A stretch of 64,000 nucleotides of DNA. Origin: Aerococcaceae bacterium DSM 111021 (GTDB lineage: Bacteria > Bacillota > Bacilli > Lactobacillales > Aerococcaceae). The notes beneath the pieces are model-generated. The model was not told the origin of the DNA. It saw nothing but the letters and a program-made list of their open reading frames with translations, and searched no databases. Shown one piece after another: positions 9,411-18,698 of the stretch (position 1 is the stretch's first letter; every line of letters starts with the position of its first letter). The stretch covers positions 124,001 to 188,000 of the forward strand of contig JACCEK010000002.1 of NCBI GenBank assembly GCA_020112395.1, given 5' to 3'. The translations under genes were made by a program, and so were the position numbers.

Positions 9411-10448
9411 TGGAATTTGGATTTGCTCGTCTTTATCTTTGTCTTTCTTAAATGACAACTTCTTTAAGCCCTTCTGCATTGGTTGCATGTAGAAGCGGTT
9501 TAATGGGATATACAATAGAAGCGAAAAGACTGCCGCAAATAATGTAATCACAATAACCCGTAGTGGCAATGAATGAATTAATACTTCTGGCAATATGAAC
9601 ATCAATAAACCATACACATTAATACCTAAAGCATGTAATAGATAAATCTGATCGGAATAATCACCCAATTTTGCCATCATCGTTTTTTTACCTTTATATC
9701 GATTCAAGAAAGTAATCACTAAGTACACCGTCGGAATAAATAATAGTTCGATATATTTCCCTTGATAGAAAAAACCAAAAGTAACAACATAAACGACCAT
9801 CCATCCGATTAACACTCGCAAGTTGTACTTCCAGTAATCACCTTGAACACCTACATAGTAGCCGATTGTCGTATACATCAACGCCTTTGGAAAGCCTCCG
9901 TAGCGAAGCACATCAGTGAGTATCCCATGTTCCATACAGTACAGTGACAACAGGTAGGATACGAAGACAACCCCTATTAAAGCCTTTGGCGCTAAATTAA
10001 TCTTTCTCAGTACATAAAGTAAGAGTATGCCGATCCAACTCGCCCATAAGTACCATAAATGGTAAGAACCAATCGTTCCTTGGACAATTTGACGCCAGGT
10101 TTTAGAACGAAATATAACCATCACAGCATCCATGACTGGCTCTTGATAAAGCCAAGCTTCAAACCCAGCCATAAACAGTGATACGACATAATAAAACAGC
10201 GATATAGTTATAAATAATCTTAAAATACTGCCCGCATATTTTAACATATAATCATTTGTCCGTGATGACAGGATGTAACCTGTAATCGCAAAGAACAAAG
10301 GCACTGCATAGTTAAAAATAGCACGAGGCCATTGAAGTTCAATCAAAGGTTCATTATATGCCGAATCGATAAATGCGAATACATGAATGAGTACCACACC
10401 AATCGCGGCAATAAACTTCACCTTATCAATATTGTAGTTTTTTGACAT
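9390..10448 (-). CDS. Acyltransferase family 3 membrane protein
   Basis: A 352-residue polytopic membrane protein with about 10 hydrophobic segments. The N-terminal FIAAIGVVLIHVFAF carries the conserved histidine of acyltransferase-3 (OafA-like) enzymes in the first membrane helix, and PLFFAITGY is a second family hallmark. Such proteins acylate cell-surface glycans or other envelope molecules. The C-terminus is basic (KKLSFKKDKDKDEQ) and cytoplasmic. It follows the SanA-like gene at 10523 by 74 bp on the same strand, so the pair may be cotranscribed and act in envelope modification. The acceptor is unknown. Confidence 0.85.
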   Translation of the reverse strand: MSKNYNIDKVKFIAAIGVVLIHVFAFIDSAYNEPLIELQWPRAIFNYAVPLFFAITGYILSSRTNDYMLKYAGSILRLFITISLFYYVVSLFMAGFEAWLYQEPVMDAVMVIFRSKTWRQIVQGTIGSYHLWYLWASWIGILLLYVLRKINLAPKALIGVVFVSYLLSLYCMEHGILTDVLRYGGFPKALMYTTIGYYVGVQGDYWKYNLRVLIGWMVVYVVTFGFFYQGKYIELLFIPTVYLVITFLNRYKGKKTMMAKLGDYSDQIYLLHALGINVYGLLMFILPEVLIHSLPLRVIVITLFAAVFSLLLYIPLNRFYMQPMQKGLKKLSFKKDKDKDEQIQIPKNTSYI

Positions 10449-10522
10449 ATAATCCCCTATTCAAATTTTTTTAGAAAATATATAGTACCCTTTCTTAATC
10501 GAAATGTCTAAGAATATGAATT

Positions 10523-11110
10523 TTATTCAAAATCAAAGAAATGATATAAACCAATTAAGTATCCATAATATTTGTAAATTTCTCGTCGTCCTGCCCGACG
10601 AAGTCCTGGTGTATCAAAATAAGTGATAACCTCGCCTTCATCCGTATAAACATAAGCAGATATATAAGTTAAATCATAACCAAAATGCTGATTCACCCGC
10701 TCATAAATCATACGCGTTCGGCGTGTATGGTAATCAGATGTAACGACTAAGGCAGATGTCCACCCATTTTCTTGCATAAGTTGTAAAGTATTAACCGCAT
10801 TTGTATACGTACTCGTCGCTTCATTTTCTCCAATCAGTTGGTCTTCTCTAGCGCCTGCATTTTGGTAGTGAGGTAAAAGATTTAAATTTTCTCCATAAAG
10901 AGGCGAGACAATAATCTTATCTGACAGTGAATAGCCATCCAATAAAAGCTTTGCGGATTGGTCCTCACGCCCGTCCCCGCCTTCAGGCACGATAATCACA
11001 TCACTCAACACCGGCGTTTCCCCAACATCTAAGTTGAAATACAGCCACACAGCGTGCCATGACCAAAACAATAATATTAGAACGATTAATTGTTTTAATC
11101 TTCTTTTCAT
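10523..11110 (-). CDS. YdcF/SanA/ElyC-family envelope protein
   Basis: A 195-residue protein with an N-terminal membrane anchor (residues 7-27) and an extracellular domain of the DUF218 family. IIVPEGGDGREDQSAKLLLDGY and the later LVVTSDYHTRRTRMIYER match the conserved strands and basic motif of that family. Members are linked to envelope integrity and peptidoglycan-lipid carrier metabolism, but the exact reaction is unknown. Its ATG is close to a divergent UPF0316 gene, with about 137 bp between them that must contain both promoters. Confidence 0.84.
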   Translation of the reverse strand: MKRRLKQLIVLILLFWSWHAVWLYFNLDVGETPVLSDVIIVPEGGDGREDQSAKLLLDGYSLSDKIIVSPLYGENLNLLPHYQNAGAREDQLIGENEATSTYTNAVNTLQLMQENGWTSALVVTSDYHTRRTRMIYERVNQHFGYDLTYISAYVYTDEGEVITYFDTPGLRRAGRREIYKYYGYLIGLYHFFDFE

Positions 11111-11247
11111 AGCTTTTCCCTCTTTTCAAATGATAACTTATTCTATCATAATCATTGAATATAGCTATAAACAGCGAGTTAATTTACATAAAATTTAATT
11201 TGCTGTAACATTTACTTTAGAGATTATTAAAAGGAGGCCACTACTTT

Positions 11248-11859
11248 ATGAACTGGCTCGTATTAGGACAAATTTTCACAATCAACTTAGTCTACATTAT
11301 GCTCAACACAATCCGAACGTTATTAACCATGCGTGGTTATCGTCACGTTGCGCCCATCTTGGCAATCATTGAGATTACAATCTACACGCTTGGATTATCA
11401 ATGGTTATGTCTTACATTGAAGAAAATGTGCTTTACTTAATCTTCTATGCCTTGGGCTTTGGAGTTGGCATCTACTTAGGTATGTTGATTGAAGATCGGA
11501 TTGCGTTGGGCTATTCTGTCATGCAAGTCTTTACCGAAGATGATAATCATGTGTTAGCTGAATCCTTGAGAGAACGTGGTTATGGAGTCACGATTCAACC
11601 AGGTTATGGCCGTAACGGTAACCGGTTAGTCTTAACAATTCTAACACCCCGTTCAACAGAAGTTGCTTTACGTAACACCATCAATGAACTCAACCCAAGA
11701 GCATTCTTCATCTCATATGATGCCAAATATATTCACGGCGGTTTCTGGACGAAACGGATTAGTACGCCACAAATCATTGAAGATAACTTTGAACAAGATC
11801 AAAGAGAAGGCTTTGAAACACCCGATGACGTATTAACGAAAGATGAATTTATCGACTAA
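11248..11859 (+). CDS. UPF0316 (DUF2179) membrane protein
   Basis: A 203-residue protein with three N-terminal membrane helices (about residues 5-80) followed by a soluble DUF2179 domain (about 90-180). The length and arrangement are those of the UPF0316/YebE family of Firmicutes. The DUF2179 domain is thought to bind a small ligand; the function is not established. AAGGAGG precedes the ATG. The downstream kinase starts 15 bp after the stop, so the two genes probably form an operon. Confidence 0.87.
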   Translation: MNWLVLGQIFTINLVYIMLNTIRTLLTMRGYRHVAPILAIIEITIYTLGLSMVMSYIEENVLYLIFYALGFGVGIYLGMLIEDRIALGYSVMQVFTEDDNHVLAESLRERGYGVTIQPGYGRNGNRLVLTILTPRSTEVALRNTINELNPRAFFISYDAKYIHGGFWTKRISTPQIIEDNFEQDQREGFETPDDVLTKDEFID

Positions 11860-11874
11860 AAAGGAGCTTGTAAT

Positions 11875-12747
11875 ATGTTTACAAAGGATTGGGAAGCGTT
11901 ACTACCACTAGATTCCATTCAACACATTACACCCGTTTCAGGCGGCGATGTCAATCAAGCGTTTCGTGTAGACACTGATAATACCCCCTACTTCTTACTC
12001 GTTCAACCCGGACGAAGTGCGGACTTTTACAAAGGCGAAATAGCTGGTCTAGAAGAAATGACGAAAGTAGGAATCACTGTTCCGCGCGTCATTGATAGTG
12101 GTGAAAATAACGGTGATGCTTATCTTTTACTCAGTTACCTTGATGAAGGACATCAAGGAAGTCAACGTGAACTAGGTAAGATGGTTGCACAGCTACATCA
12201 ATATCATTCGCCTAACGGACAATTCGGCTTTGCTGCGCCTTATGAAGGAGCCGATATCAGCTTCGACAATTCATGGACCGATTCATGGATTGAGTTGTTT
12301 GTGGAAAGGCGCCTTGATAAATTACACACTGAATTGGTAGCTGACGACAAATGGACTCAAAATCAAAGCGAGATTTATCAACATGTTCGCCAAATTATTG
12401 TTGATAACTTGTCCAAGCACAAAAGTGAACCGTCTCTACTTCATGGGGATTTATGGGCAGGTAATTATATGTTTCTATCAGACGGTCGTCCTGCCCTATT
12501 TGACCCGGCTTCAATGTATGGAGACCGAGAGTTTGACTTAGGTGCTACCCAAGTATTTGGTGGCTTTACCGAAGAATTTTACACCGCTTATAATGAAGCA
12601 TACCCATTGGCGGATGGCGCACAGTTAAGAATCAACTATTACCGTTTATACTTGTTAATGGTTCATTTGTATAAGTTTGGTGGAACGTATGAATCATCTG
12701 TTGATCAAGCAATGCAAAATATACTAAACGAACAAACAAAGTCCTAA
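11875..12747 (+). CDS. Fructosamine-3-kinase family protein
   Basis: A 290-residue kinase of the fructosamine/ketosamine-3-kinase family, with the catalytic LLHGDLWAGNYMF near residue 197 and the metal-binding ALFDPASMYGDREFDLG. These enzymes phosphorylate sugar-modified amines or proteins so that glycation is reversed. An aminoglycoside phosphotransferase-like fold explains the general similarity to APH proteins, but the HGDLW and DPA(S)MYGDRE motifs favour FN3K. It is the second gene of the UPF0316 operon. The TAA stop lies in the stem of its own terminator. Confidence 0.9.
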   Translation: MFTKDWEALLPLDSIQHITPVSGGDVNQAFRVDTDNTPYFLLVQPGRSADFYKGEIAGLEEMTKVGITVPRVIDSGENNGDAYLLLSYLDEGHQGSQRELGKMVAQLHQYHSPNGQFGFAAPYEGADISFDNSWTDSWIELFVERRLDKLHTELVADDKWTQNQSEIYQHVRQIIVDNLSKHKSEPSLLHGDLWAGNYMFLSDGRPALFDPASMYGDREFDLGATQVFGGFTEEFYTAYNEAYPLADGAQLRINYYRLYLLMVHLYKFGGTYESSVDQAMQNILNEQTKS

Positions 12748-12771
12748 GAGCCAAGCTCTTAGGACTTTGTT
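12735..12771 (+). terminator. Terminator of the fructosamine kinase gene
   Basis: A perfect 16-bp stem (AACAAAGTCCTAAGAG and its complement) with a five-base loop. The left arm contains the last codons and stop of the kinase gene. Confidence 0.85.
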
Positions 12772-12801
12772 GATTGTTAGCACTAAGTTATTATCCTTAG
12801 A

Positions 12802-12975
12802 TTACTCATCCGCTCCGCTATAAAAATCTTCCTTAGCCATATCTTCAAAAATCACTCGAATAGACTCTTTACTCGCATAGTCTTGATTTACCATTTGTTC
12901 AATAATTGCTTGAGCCAGTGCTTCTTTTTGCTCCGGTGTGCGTCCTGCTTTCGATTGAATACGTACATAAGGCAT
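12802..12975 (-). CDS. 4-oxalocrotonate tautomerase family protein
   Basis: A 57-residue protein beginning MPYVRIQSKAGRTPEQKEAL. After removal of Met, Pro-1 would be the catalytic base of the 4-OT superfamily, and the R11-type arginine (GRT) is also present. The size is close to the usual 60-62 residues, and such proteins form hexamers. A GGAGG lies seven bases before the ATG. The gene is convergent with the kinase and stands alone; its natural substrate cannot be deduced. Confidence 0.88.
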   Translation of the reverse strand: MPYVRIQSKAGRTPEQKEALAQAIIEQMVNQDYASKESIRVIFEDMAKEDFYSGADE

Positions 12976-13048
12976 AGTCATTCCTCCATTATTGTTTTAA
13001 CATATTATACCCTTTCTTGAACGCATTGCACCTGAAATGCATGCAAAA

Positions 13049-13083
13049 AAAGAAGCCGACTTATGAATAAAGTCGACTTCTTT
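13049..13083 (-). terminator. Terminator of the MscS-related gene
   Basis: Stem AAAGAAG/CGACTT pairing with AAGTCG/CTTCTTT with one mismatch. A T run follows on the minus strand, 10 bp after the stop of the gene at 13093. Confidence 0.82.
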
Positions 13084-13092
13084 ATACGTTTT

Positions 13093-14328
13093 CTAGATTT
13101 GGTTGATATTATCATCTGGTTTGTCTAACTCTTCTTGAATTGCTTTGTCAGCTTTGTTTAATTGACGAGCCGCGAAGTCGCGCCCACCTAAACCAAAGGC
13201 TAAAGCAGCTGCAAGACCAACAGCACCAAGGATAATAATAAATCCAGCGTTCACGATTGTTTGAGCAATTTGTAATTGTTCCAAGATCATGAATGCTCCT
13301 AGGATAATAATCGCGTAGCGAACAACTTCACCAAACGCTCTGTTACCTGTTGCTTTTGCGATAAAGTTAGCTAAGATGTTCCCACCGATTAACGCGATAG
13401 CTAAGATGATAATGGCACTTAATACTAATGGGATGTAAGCAATAATTGCTGCACCGATTGTATTAAGAACGTCTAAGTTTAAGACTGAGATAGCTTCAAC
13501 TAAGAAGAATAACATTAACACACCTTTAACAACTGTCGCTGTTACATTCGAAATCTTCACTTCAGATGTTTCTGAACGGAAGTTTAAGTAACGTGAGTAT
13601 CTATCAACACCTGTTGTTCTTAATAAATTCTCAATTAAGTCACCAAGTAATTTCGCTACAACGCCACCAATAATTAATAGTACAGCGGCTGTAATGATAT
13701 TAGGGATGGCACTTAGGATTTGGTTTAATACCGTTACGATTGGTTCTGAGATTGAACGGATACCTAGTGTTTCTAGTGCAACCGTTAAAATTGGAATAAA
13801 CAGTAATACGTAAACGACTGTAGCAAGTACATCAGCAATTTGACCTTCGTTCACATCAACGCCTGTCGTGTTACCAGTCAGTTTTGCATACCACTTATCA
13901 ATATTTAAACCTAATAAAAGATTGCGAACAAGCTTTTTAATAAACTTACAGAAGTACGCTCCAACGACTAAGATAACGATAGCAGTTAAGATGTTAGGAA
14001 TATAACTGAAGAACTTGTCAAACATGTTCACAATTGGATCCATAACGCCACCGACGTTTAATCCGTTTAAAATACCCGGTAAGAAGAATAACAATGTCGC
14101 AAAGTAAACGATTGAACCAACCGTTTCTGTATATTGCTGACCTTCTTGTTCTGTCTTAGCCATGCCCCAAGCTTGAGTACGACGACTAAAGTTAAGTTTT
14201 TCTAACCCTTTAATTGTTAAACGCTTAAGTCCCCAAGCTAATAGAAGAGCTAAAACTAATAATAATAACGCGCCTATGATACCTGGCAACATCGCGCCTA
14301 ATGTCGCAAAAAATGCTGAAAAATCCAT
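13093..14328 (-). CDS. MscS-related membrane protein with conserved TM-helix repeats
   Basis: A 411-residue, very hydrophobic protein with about 10-11 membrane segments. Three internal repeats are visible: YIPNILTAIVILVVGAYFCK, AIPNIITAAVLLIIGGVVAK and YIPLVLSAIIILAIALIGGN, each typical of the TM-helix repeat (PF05552) found in small-conductance mechanosensitive channel relatives. The beta-sheet cytoplasmic domain of classical MscS is lacking; the protein ends in a short charged tail. A role in osmotic or membrane-tension response is inferred from the family. It is monocistronic, between two terminators. Confidence 0.8.
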   Translation of the reverse strand: MDFSAFFATLGAMLPGIIGALLLLVLALLLAWGLKRLTIKGLEKLNFSRRTQAWGMAKTEQEGQQYTETVGSIVYFATLLFFLPGILNGLNVGGVMDPIVNMFDKFFSYIPNILTAIVILVVGAYFCKFIKKLVRNLLLGLNIDKWYAKLTGNTTGVDVNEGQIADVLATVVYVLLFIPILTVALETLGIRSISEPIVTVLNQILSAIPNIITAAVLLIIGGVVAKLLGDLIENLLRTTGVDRYSRYLNFRSETSEVKISNVTATVVKGVLMLFFLVEAISVLNLDVLNTIGAAIIAYIPLVLSAIIILAIALIGGNILANFIAKATGNRAFGEVVRYAIIILGAFMILEQLQIAQTIVNAGFIIILGAVGLAAALAFGLGGRDFAARQLNKADKAIQEELDKPDDNINQI

Positions 14329-14442
14329 ATTATTTCCTCCTTAAAATTTTATAATTTCTATAGTTAGTATATCATCTGATATCACAATGTAAAATGATAC
14401 ACCTTGTGGTGACTCAATTCCTCATGATATGAGTAGAAAAAA

Positions 14443-14476
14443 AGATACTTTGTTATCTATATATAACAAAGTATCT
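14443..14476 (-). terminator. Terminator of the stress SDR gene
   Basis: A perfect 14-bp stem, AGATACTTTGTTAT and its complement, with a six-base loop and a T run on the minus strand, about 50 bp past the SDR stop at 14525. Confidence 0.87.
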
Positions 14477-14524
14477 CTCTTCATTTTAATCACTATATTT
14501 AGTTTAACTTATATATAATACTCA

Positions 14525-15427
14525 TTATAAACTAATAGCCGTACCACCTGTCACACCGTAGATTTGTCCAGTGACGTAACTTGCTTCTTCTGAAGCTAAA
14601 AAGACATACACTGGCGCTAACTCAACTGGCTGACCTGCGCGTTTAAGCGTCTCATCTTGTCCAAATGTTTCTAAGTCACCTTCAAGTTTTCCATCATCTA
14701 ATTGAAGCGGCGTCCAAATCGGACCAGGTGCTACTGCATTCACACGCACGCCTTTTTCACCAAAGTACTTAGACATCCCCACTGTAAAGTTAGATATCGC
14801 ACCTTTAGTTGACGCATAATCCAATAAGGACGGTGATGGACCTGTTGCTTGAACAGAAGTTGTCGTAATAATTGCACTCCCCGGTTTCAAGTGTTGTTCA
14901 GCAGCTTTCACCGCTTCAAACATACTAATGATATTTACTTTGAACGTATCATTGATTTGTTTCATAGATAGGTCACTTAACTTCTCTTGGGCAATTTGTT
15001 GAGCTGAGTTCAGCACTAAAATATCAATCCCACCGAATTCTTTCACGGTTTTGTTGATTAATTCGGTTGCCACACCCTCTTCACGTAAATCGCCTGGAAT
15101 TAAAACAGCCTTACGACCTTCTGCTTCAATTAATTGGCGAACTTCTTCTGCATCCGGCTCTTCACCTGGAAAATATTGGAACACAACATCTGCTCCTTCA
15201 CGAGCATACGCAATTGCCGCTGCACGGCCAATCCCTGAGTCTGCCCCCGTAATTAACGCATGACGACCTTCTAATCGTCCTTTACCTTTATATGATTCTT
15301 CCCCACAATCTGGTTTTGGTTTCATATCCTTTTGTAGCGCTGGTGACTTTGCGACTTCTTCATTTTTTTCTGAGAAACCTTCTGTATAATGTTTTGTTCT
15401 CGGATCTTCAATGTTCTTGTTTGTCAT
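14525..15427 (-). CDS. SDR-family oxidoreductase, general-stress GSP39/YdaD type
   Basis: A 300-residue short-chain dehydrogenase with a roughly 45-residue N-terminal extension, as in the YhdF/YdaD/GSP39 group. The cofactor motif is TGADSGIGRA near residue 60, and the catalytic Tyr-Lys is in YASTKGA. The usual NNAG is altered to NSAQ. PGPIWTPLQ and the C-terminal YVTGQIYGVTGG are family hallmarks. The gene is linked to general stress in bacilli but the substrate is unknown. GGACAA-type ribosome site before the ATG; transcribed alone. Array A of 41-bp repeats lies upstream. Confidence 0.9.
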   Translation of the reverse strand: MTNKNIEDPRTKHYTEGFSEKNEEVAKSPALQKDMKPKPDCGEESYKGKGRLEGRHALITGADSGIGRAAAIAYAREGADVVFQYFPGEEPDAEEVRQLIEAEGRKAVLIPGDLREEGVATELINKTVKEFGGIDILVLNSAQQIAQEKLSDLSMKQINDTFKVNIISMFEAVKAAEQHLKPGSAIITTTSVQATGPSPSLLDYASTKGAISNFTVGMSKYFGEKGVRVNAVAPGPIWTPLQLDDGKLEGDLETFGQDETLKRAGQPVELAPVYVFLASEEASYVTGQIYGVTGGTAISL

Positions 15428-15540
15428 AATATTGTCCTCCCTTTGCTAAGATACATAAAGTGTAGCATGATGAATCAATGAGCGTTAAATATTTGCACTC
15501 GGATATATAGATTAATTGGGAATTAGGTGTGTGATCACCG

Positions 15541-15742
15541 CTTGCGGATTGTCGTCTTTTCTGCGATAATCCGCAAACAAACTTGCGGGTTGTCGTCAGT
15601 TCCACCATAATCCGCAAACGAACTTGCGGGTTGTCGTCAGTTCTACCATGATCCGCTAACGAACTTGTGGGATGTCGTCAGTTCTACCATGATCCGCAAT
15701 CGAACTTGCGGGGTGTCGTCAGTTCTACCATGATCCGCAAAC
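15541..15742 (-). repeat. Tandem repeat array A (41-bp unit, five copies)
   Basis: Five copies start at 15541, 15582, 15623, 15664 and 15705, exactly 41 bp apart. Each unit contains the inverted repeat TTGCGG...CCGCAA spaced by about 23 bases, so every copy could form a hairpin. Units differ at a few positions. The array lies between the terminator of the UDP-glucose dehydrogenase gene and the promoter of the SDR gene, and fills most of this 367-bp gap. Strand is given relative to the gene whose 3' end it follows. Confidence 0.93.
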
Positions 15743-15759
15743 ACTATTTCACGTAAAAA

Positions 15760-15789
15760 ACCACTCACTTCTAAATGAAATGAGTGGTC
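15760..15789 (-). terminator. Terminator of ugd
   Basis: Stem ACCACTCA with TT pairing with AA and TGAGTGGT, one mismatch. A T run follows on the minus strand. It overlaps the last bases before the ugd stop at 15795. Confidence 0.83.
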
Positions 15790-15794
15790 TTTAA

Positions 15795-16964
15795 TTAGTT
15801 TTCGTTGTAGACGTCACGAGTATAAACTTTCTCGCTGACTTCTTTAATTTCATCTGAAATTCGGTTGGCTAAAATCACATCCGACGTTAAGTTGAATTCA
15901 TTAATGTCAGTTAAAACTCGGTAGCCTTCAAATGACTCAGCTTTCAAGCTTGGTTCATAGATGACAACTTCAATACCTTCTGCACGAATTTGTTTCATAA
16001 TATCGAAGATGGCAGCTTGACGGAAATTATCCGAATCAGTTTTCATCGCTAATCGGTAAATCCCAACAACTTGTGGGTCACGTGATAGGACTTGGTCCGC
16101 CACAAAACCTTTACGTGTTGCATTCGATTCTACAATCGCGCGAATTAGATTATTCGGTACATCTTTGTAGTTAGCTAACAATTGCTTCGTATCTTTTGGT
16201 AGGCAGTATCCACCGTAACCAAAAGATGGATTATTGTAGTAATCACCAATTCGAGGATCTAAACTCACCCCATCAATAATCGCTTTCGTATCAAGCCCTT
16301 TTGTTTCAGCGTACGTGTCTAACTCGTTAAAGTAAGATACACGTAATGCTAAGTAGGTATTTGAGAATAATTTCACTGCTTCTGCTTCTGTGGAGTCCAT
16401 TAATAAAACTTGAACATTATTCGCAATCGCACCTTCCAACATTAAATTTGCGAAAGCTTGACCGCGCTCTGATTTTTCTCCAACAATAATTCTTGAAGGA
16501 TATAAATTATCCAATAACGCTTTTCCTTCACGAAGAAATTCGGGCGAGAAGACAATATTATTCGTCTTATATTTTTCATTGATTCGACGAGTATAACCTA
16601 CTGGTATGGTTGATTTAATAATAATAGTCGCGTCGGGTGCATACTCTAACGCATCTTCAATGACGCTTTCTAAAGCAACTGTATTAAAGTGATCCTTCAC
16701 GTCATCATAATCCGTCGGTGCTGCTACGACAACGAATTCTGGTTTATGACCGAAACCATGCTCTTTATCTGTGGTTGCTTCCAGAGTTAAGTCTTTACTT
16801 GTTAAGTAATTTTGAATTTCATTATCCGCTATCGGTGATTTACCTTGGTTAATTAAGTCGACTTTTTCTTGGACGATTTCTAATGCTCGAACGTTGTTGT
16901 GTTGTGCTAGTAAAATCGCATTTGAAAGTCCAACGTAACCTAATCCCACTACTGTTATATTCAT
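15795..16964 (-). CDS. ugd: UDP-glucose/GDP-mannose 6-dehydrogenase family protein
   Basis: A 389-residue NAD-dependent sugar-nucleotide dehydrogenase. It has the N-terminal GLGYVG Rossmann motif, STIPVGYT, the SPEFLREG loop and the catalytic cysteine in GYGGYCLPKDT. UDP-glucose to UDP-glucuronate is the most likely reaction. The protein would feed acidic surface polysaccharides, but no glucuronate-using glycosyltransferase is adjacent. It is a single gene with its own terminator. Confidence 0.93.
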   Translation of the reverse strand: MNITVVGLGYVGLSNAILLAQHNNVRALEIVQEKVDLINQGKSPIADNEIQNYLTSKDLTLEATTDKEHGFGHKPEFVVVAAPTDYDDVKDHFNTVALESVIEDALEYAPDATIIIKSTIPVGYTRRINEKYKTNNIVFSPEFLREGKALLDNLYPSRIIVGEKSERGQAFANLMLEGAIANNVQVLLMDSTEAEAVKLFSNTYLALRVSYFNELDTYAETKGLDTKAIIDGVSLDPRIGDYYNNPSFGYGGYCLPKDTKQLLANYKDVPNNLIRAIVESNATRKGFVADQVLSRDPQVVGIYRLAMKTDSDNFRQAAIFDIMKQIRAEGIEVVIYEPSLKAESFEGYRVLTDINEFNLTSDVILANRISDEIKEVSEKVYTRDVYNEN

Positions 16965-17129
16965 GTTTCGTTCTCCTTGTTGATTATATATAGTTAAATT
17001 CTGTTTAGATACGTGATTATTATAACAGATAGTGAATAATTTTGTGCAAAGATCTTGAGCTGGTTATATGAACAAATGTTTGTCCATATATCTGTTCACA
17101 ATTTTTTTCTACTCATCATTACCCAATAT

Positions 17130-17255
17130 CTAATTTATTTCTTGACTGTATAAATCTAACTTACCACCATAATTTGCTAGTACTCCGTTTTTTACTTCGA
17201 GTACAACTGTTGCACCAAGTGCTTTAATTATCTTTTTGCTTGGAAAGTATTTTCA
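17130..17255 (-). pseudogene. Possible C-terminal remnant of an unidentified gene
   Basis: In the 342-bp gap between ugd and the next gene, a minus-strand frame of about 40 codons without a start ends in TAG at 17130-17132. It reads KKIIKALGATVVLEVK followed by NGVLANYGGKLDLYSQEIN, which looks like real protein (balanced composition, alternating hydrophobics). It is closed upstream by a TGA. I do not recognise the family. The rest of the gap holds the ugd promoter and AT-rich DNA. Confidence 0.3.
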
Positions 17256-17306
17256 CAAAAATTAGAATAATGGTATGATACATTCACTTAAGGAGGCAGA
17301 AATCAC

Positions 17307-17903
17307 ATGCAAATTTTTCATCACAAAAATAAAGATAAAACTTACTGGAACCCATATATTGCGGCGTTTTTCATTGCAATGGTCATCTTTGCGTTACTCG
17401 TTATTTTCTTTGTTTATTTCCAGCCGACACCTGTATCAGCCGTTATTTTTGTAATTGTATTATTTTTTCTAGCCATTGCCCTCACTATCTTTGTCTTTCT
17501 TCATAACTTCAAAAGTGATTCAATCTATGTACTAGATGAGGATGGCGTCTTATGGTCGTTATTTTTACAAGGTTTGGCTGATTATGCTATCCACAAAGAA
17601 ACCAACCTTATTAATCGATTCAATGCCCCAGGAAAACATTACAAAGCGAATCAAGCACAACGCTACATTAATGATAAAGACACTTTTATAGAGGACATTA
17701 TTCATCATCTCAAAGAAAATCCCAGAAAAAATATACAGACTTATTCTAAACAGGGTGCGTTAATCGAACAGATGAAAAATTCTCGCGTCATTGAGAATGG
17801 CTATACTCAATTTAAAGTAGCCTTTATCAATCAAAAAGGTAAAGAAAAAAGCCGTAAGATTTCTAATGGCTTTGTGGGATTGAAAGAGGCATTAAATAAA
17901 TAA
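17307..17903 (+). CDS. Hypothetical membrane protein with two TM segments
   Basis: A 198-residue protein with two hydrophobic segments (about residues 17-37 and 45-66) and a basic C-terminal domain of about 130 residues, rich in lysine and asparagine. AAGGAGG precedes the ATG. I do not recognise a family. The C-terminal part (about residues 75-198) would be cytoplasmic if the N-terminus is also cytoplasmic. It stands alone, upstream of ccdA by 121 bp with no terminator seen, so partial cotranscription is possible. Confidence 0.7.
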   Translation: MQIFHHKNKDKTYWNPYIAAFFIAMVIFALLVIFFVYFQPTPVSAVIFVIVLFFLAIALTIFVFLHNFKSDSIYVLDEDGVLWSLFLQGLADYAIHKETNLINRFNAPGKHYKANQAQRYINDKDTFIEDIIHHLKENPRKNIQTYSKQGALIEQMKNSRVIENGYTQFKVAFINQKGKEKSRKISNGFVGLKEALNK

Positions 17904-18024
17904 ACAAATATATCATCTTCCTATATTCTTAACCAATTAAACACGTATTCTTCTTAATTTTCCCGTAGAGCTGTGCTAATATTTATATGAATGTAATCGT
18001 TACTTTAGGAAGGAGTTCGAGTTA

Positions 18025-18690
18025 GTGCAACATTTATTACTAGGAGTTGAAGGGGTTTTAACCTTTATCTCACCATGTTTATTACCGATGCTTCCAATAT
18101 ATTTTGCTTACTTAACTGGGCAATCGGAGAAAGAATCCGACAAGCAAAAAAGCTCCCTCCTTTTACAAGCCATATTTTTTGTCCTAGGTTTCACGCTTGT
18201 CTTTATACTTATGGGAATATTCGTCACAACAATCGGGCGGTTTGTACTAATTAATCGCACACTGATTCATTTTATCGCGGGGTCATTTATGATACTCCTT
18301 GGAATTGATTATCTGTTTGGGAACCCAGTTATGAACCGATTGAATATTATGCCTGGCAGTTCTTTAAAGCAAACAAATTCTTTTGTTTTCGGCATGATTT
18401 TCTCACTTACTTGGACGCCGTGTGTCGGGACTTTTCTAGCCAGTGCCCTCTCATATGCAGCAACCTCTGGCTCTTACCTTGAATCAGTGACCTTATTGTT
18501 AAGTTTTTCTTTTGGCTTAGGAATTCCTTTTGTCTTGAGTGCTCTATTACTTAACGAAATGAATCACGTACTCACGTGGATCAAACAACATTACCGAATC
18601 ATTCAAACTGTGTCCGCTTTATTTTTAATTGTTATGGGGATTTCAACGATGTTCGGTTGGTTAGAAATGGCCTTAATCTATCTTAGTTAG
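18025..18690 (+). CDS. ccdA: CcdA-type thiol-disulfide transporter
   Basis: A 221-residue protein with six membrane helices, typical of CcdA, which carries reducing equivalents from cytoplasmic thioredoxin across the membrane. The two family cysteines are in ISPCLLPMLP (helix 1) and SLTWTPCVGTF (helix 4). The GTG start has AGGAAGGAG nine bases upstream. The next gene encodes a membrane-tethered thioredoxin, the expected recipient, eight bases downstream. Confidence 0.92.
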   Translation: MQHLLLGVEGVLTFISPCLLPMLPIYFAYLTGQSEKESDKQKSSLLLQAIFFVLGFTLVFILMGIFVTTIGRFVLINRTLIHFIAGSFMILLGIDYLFGNPVMNRLNIMPGSSLKQTNSFVFGMIFSLTWTPCVGTFLASALSYAATSGSYLESVTLLLSFSFGLGIPFVLSALLLNEMNHVLTWIKQHYRIIQTVSALFLIVMGISTMFGWLEMALIYLS

Positions 18691-18698
18691 GAGTAATT

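Noticed and set aside
15408-15617. 69-codon minus-strand frame overlapping the SDR start
   Set aside because: It crosses the SDR promoter and part of repeat array A in another frame; no ribosome site.
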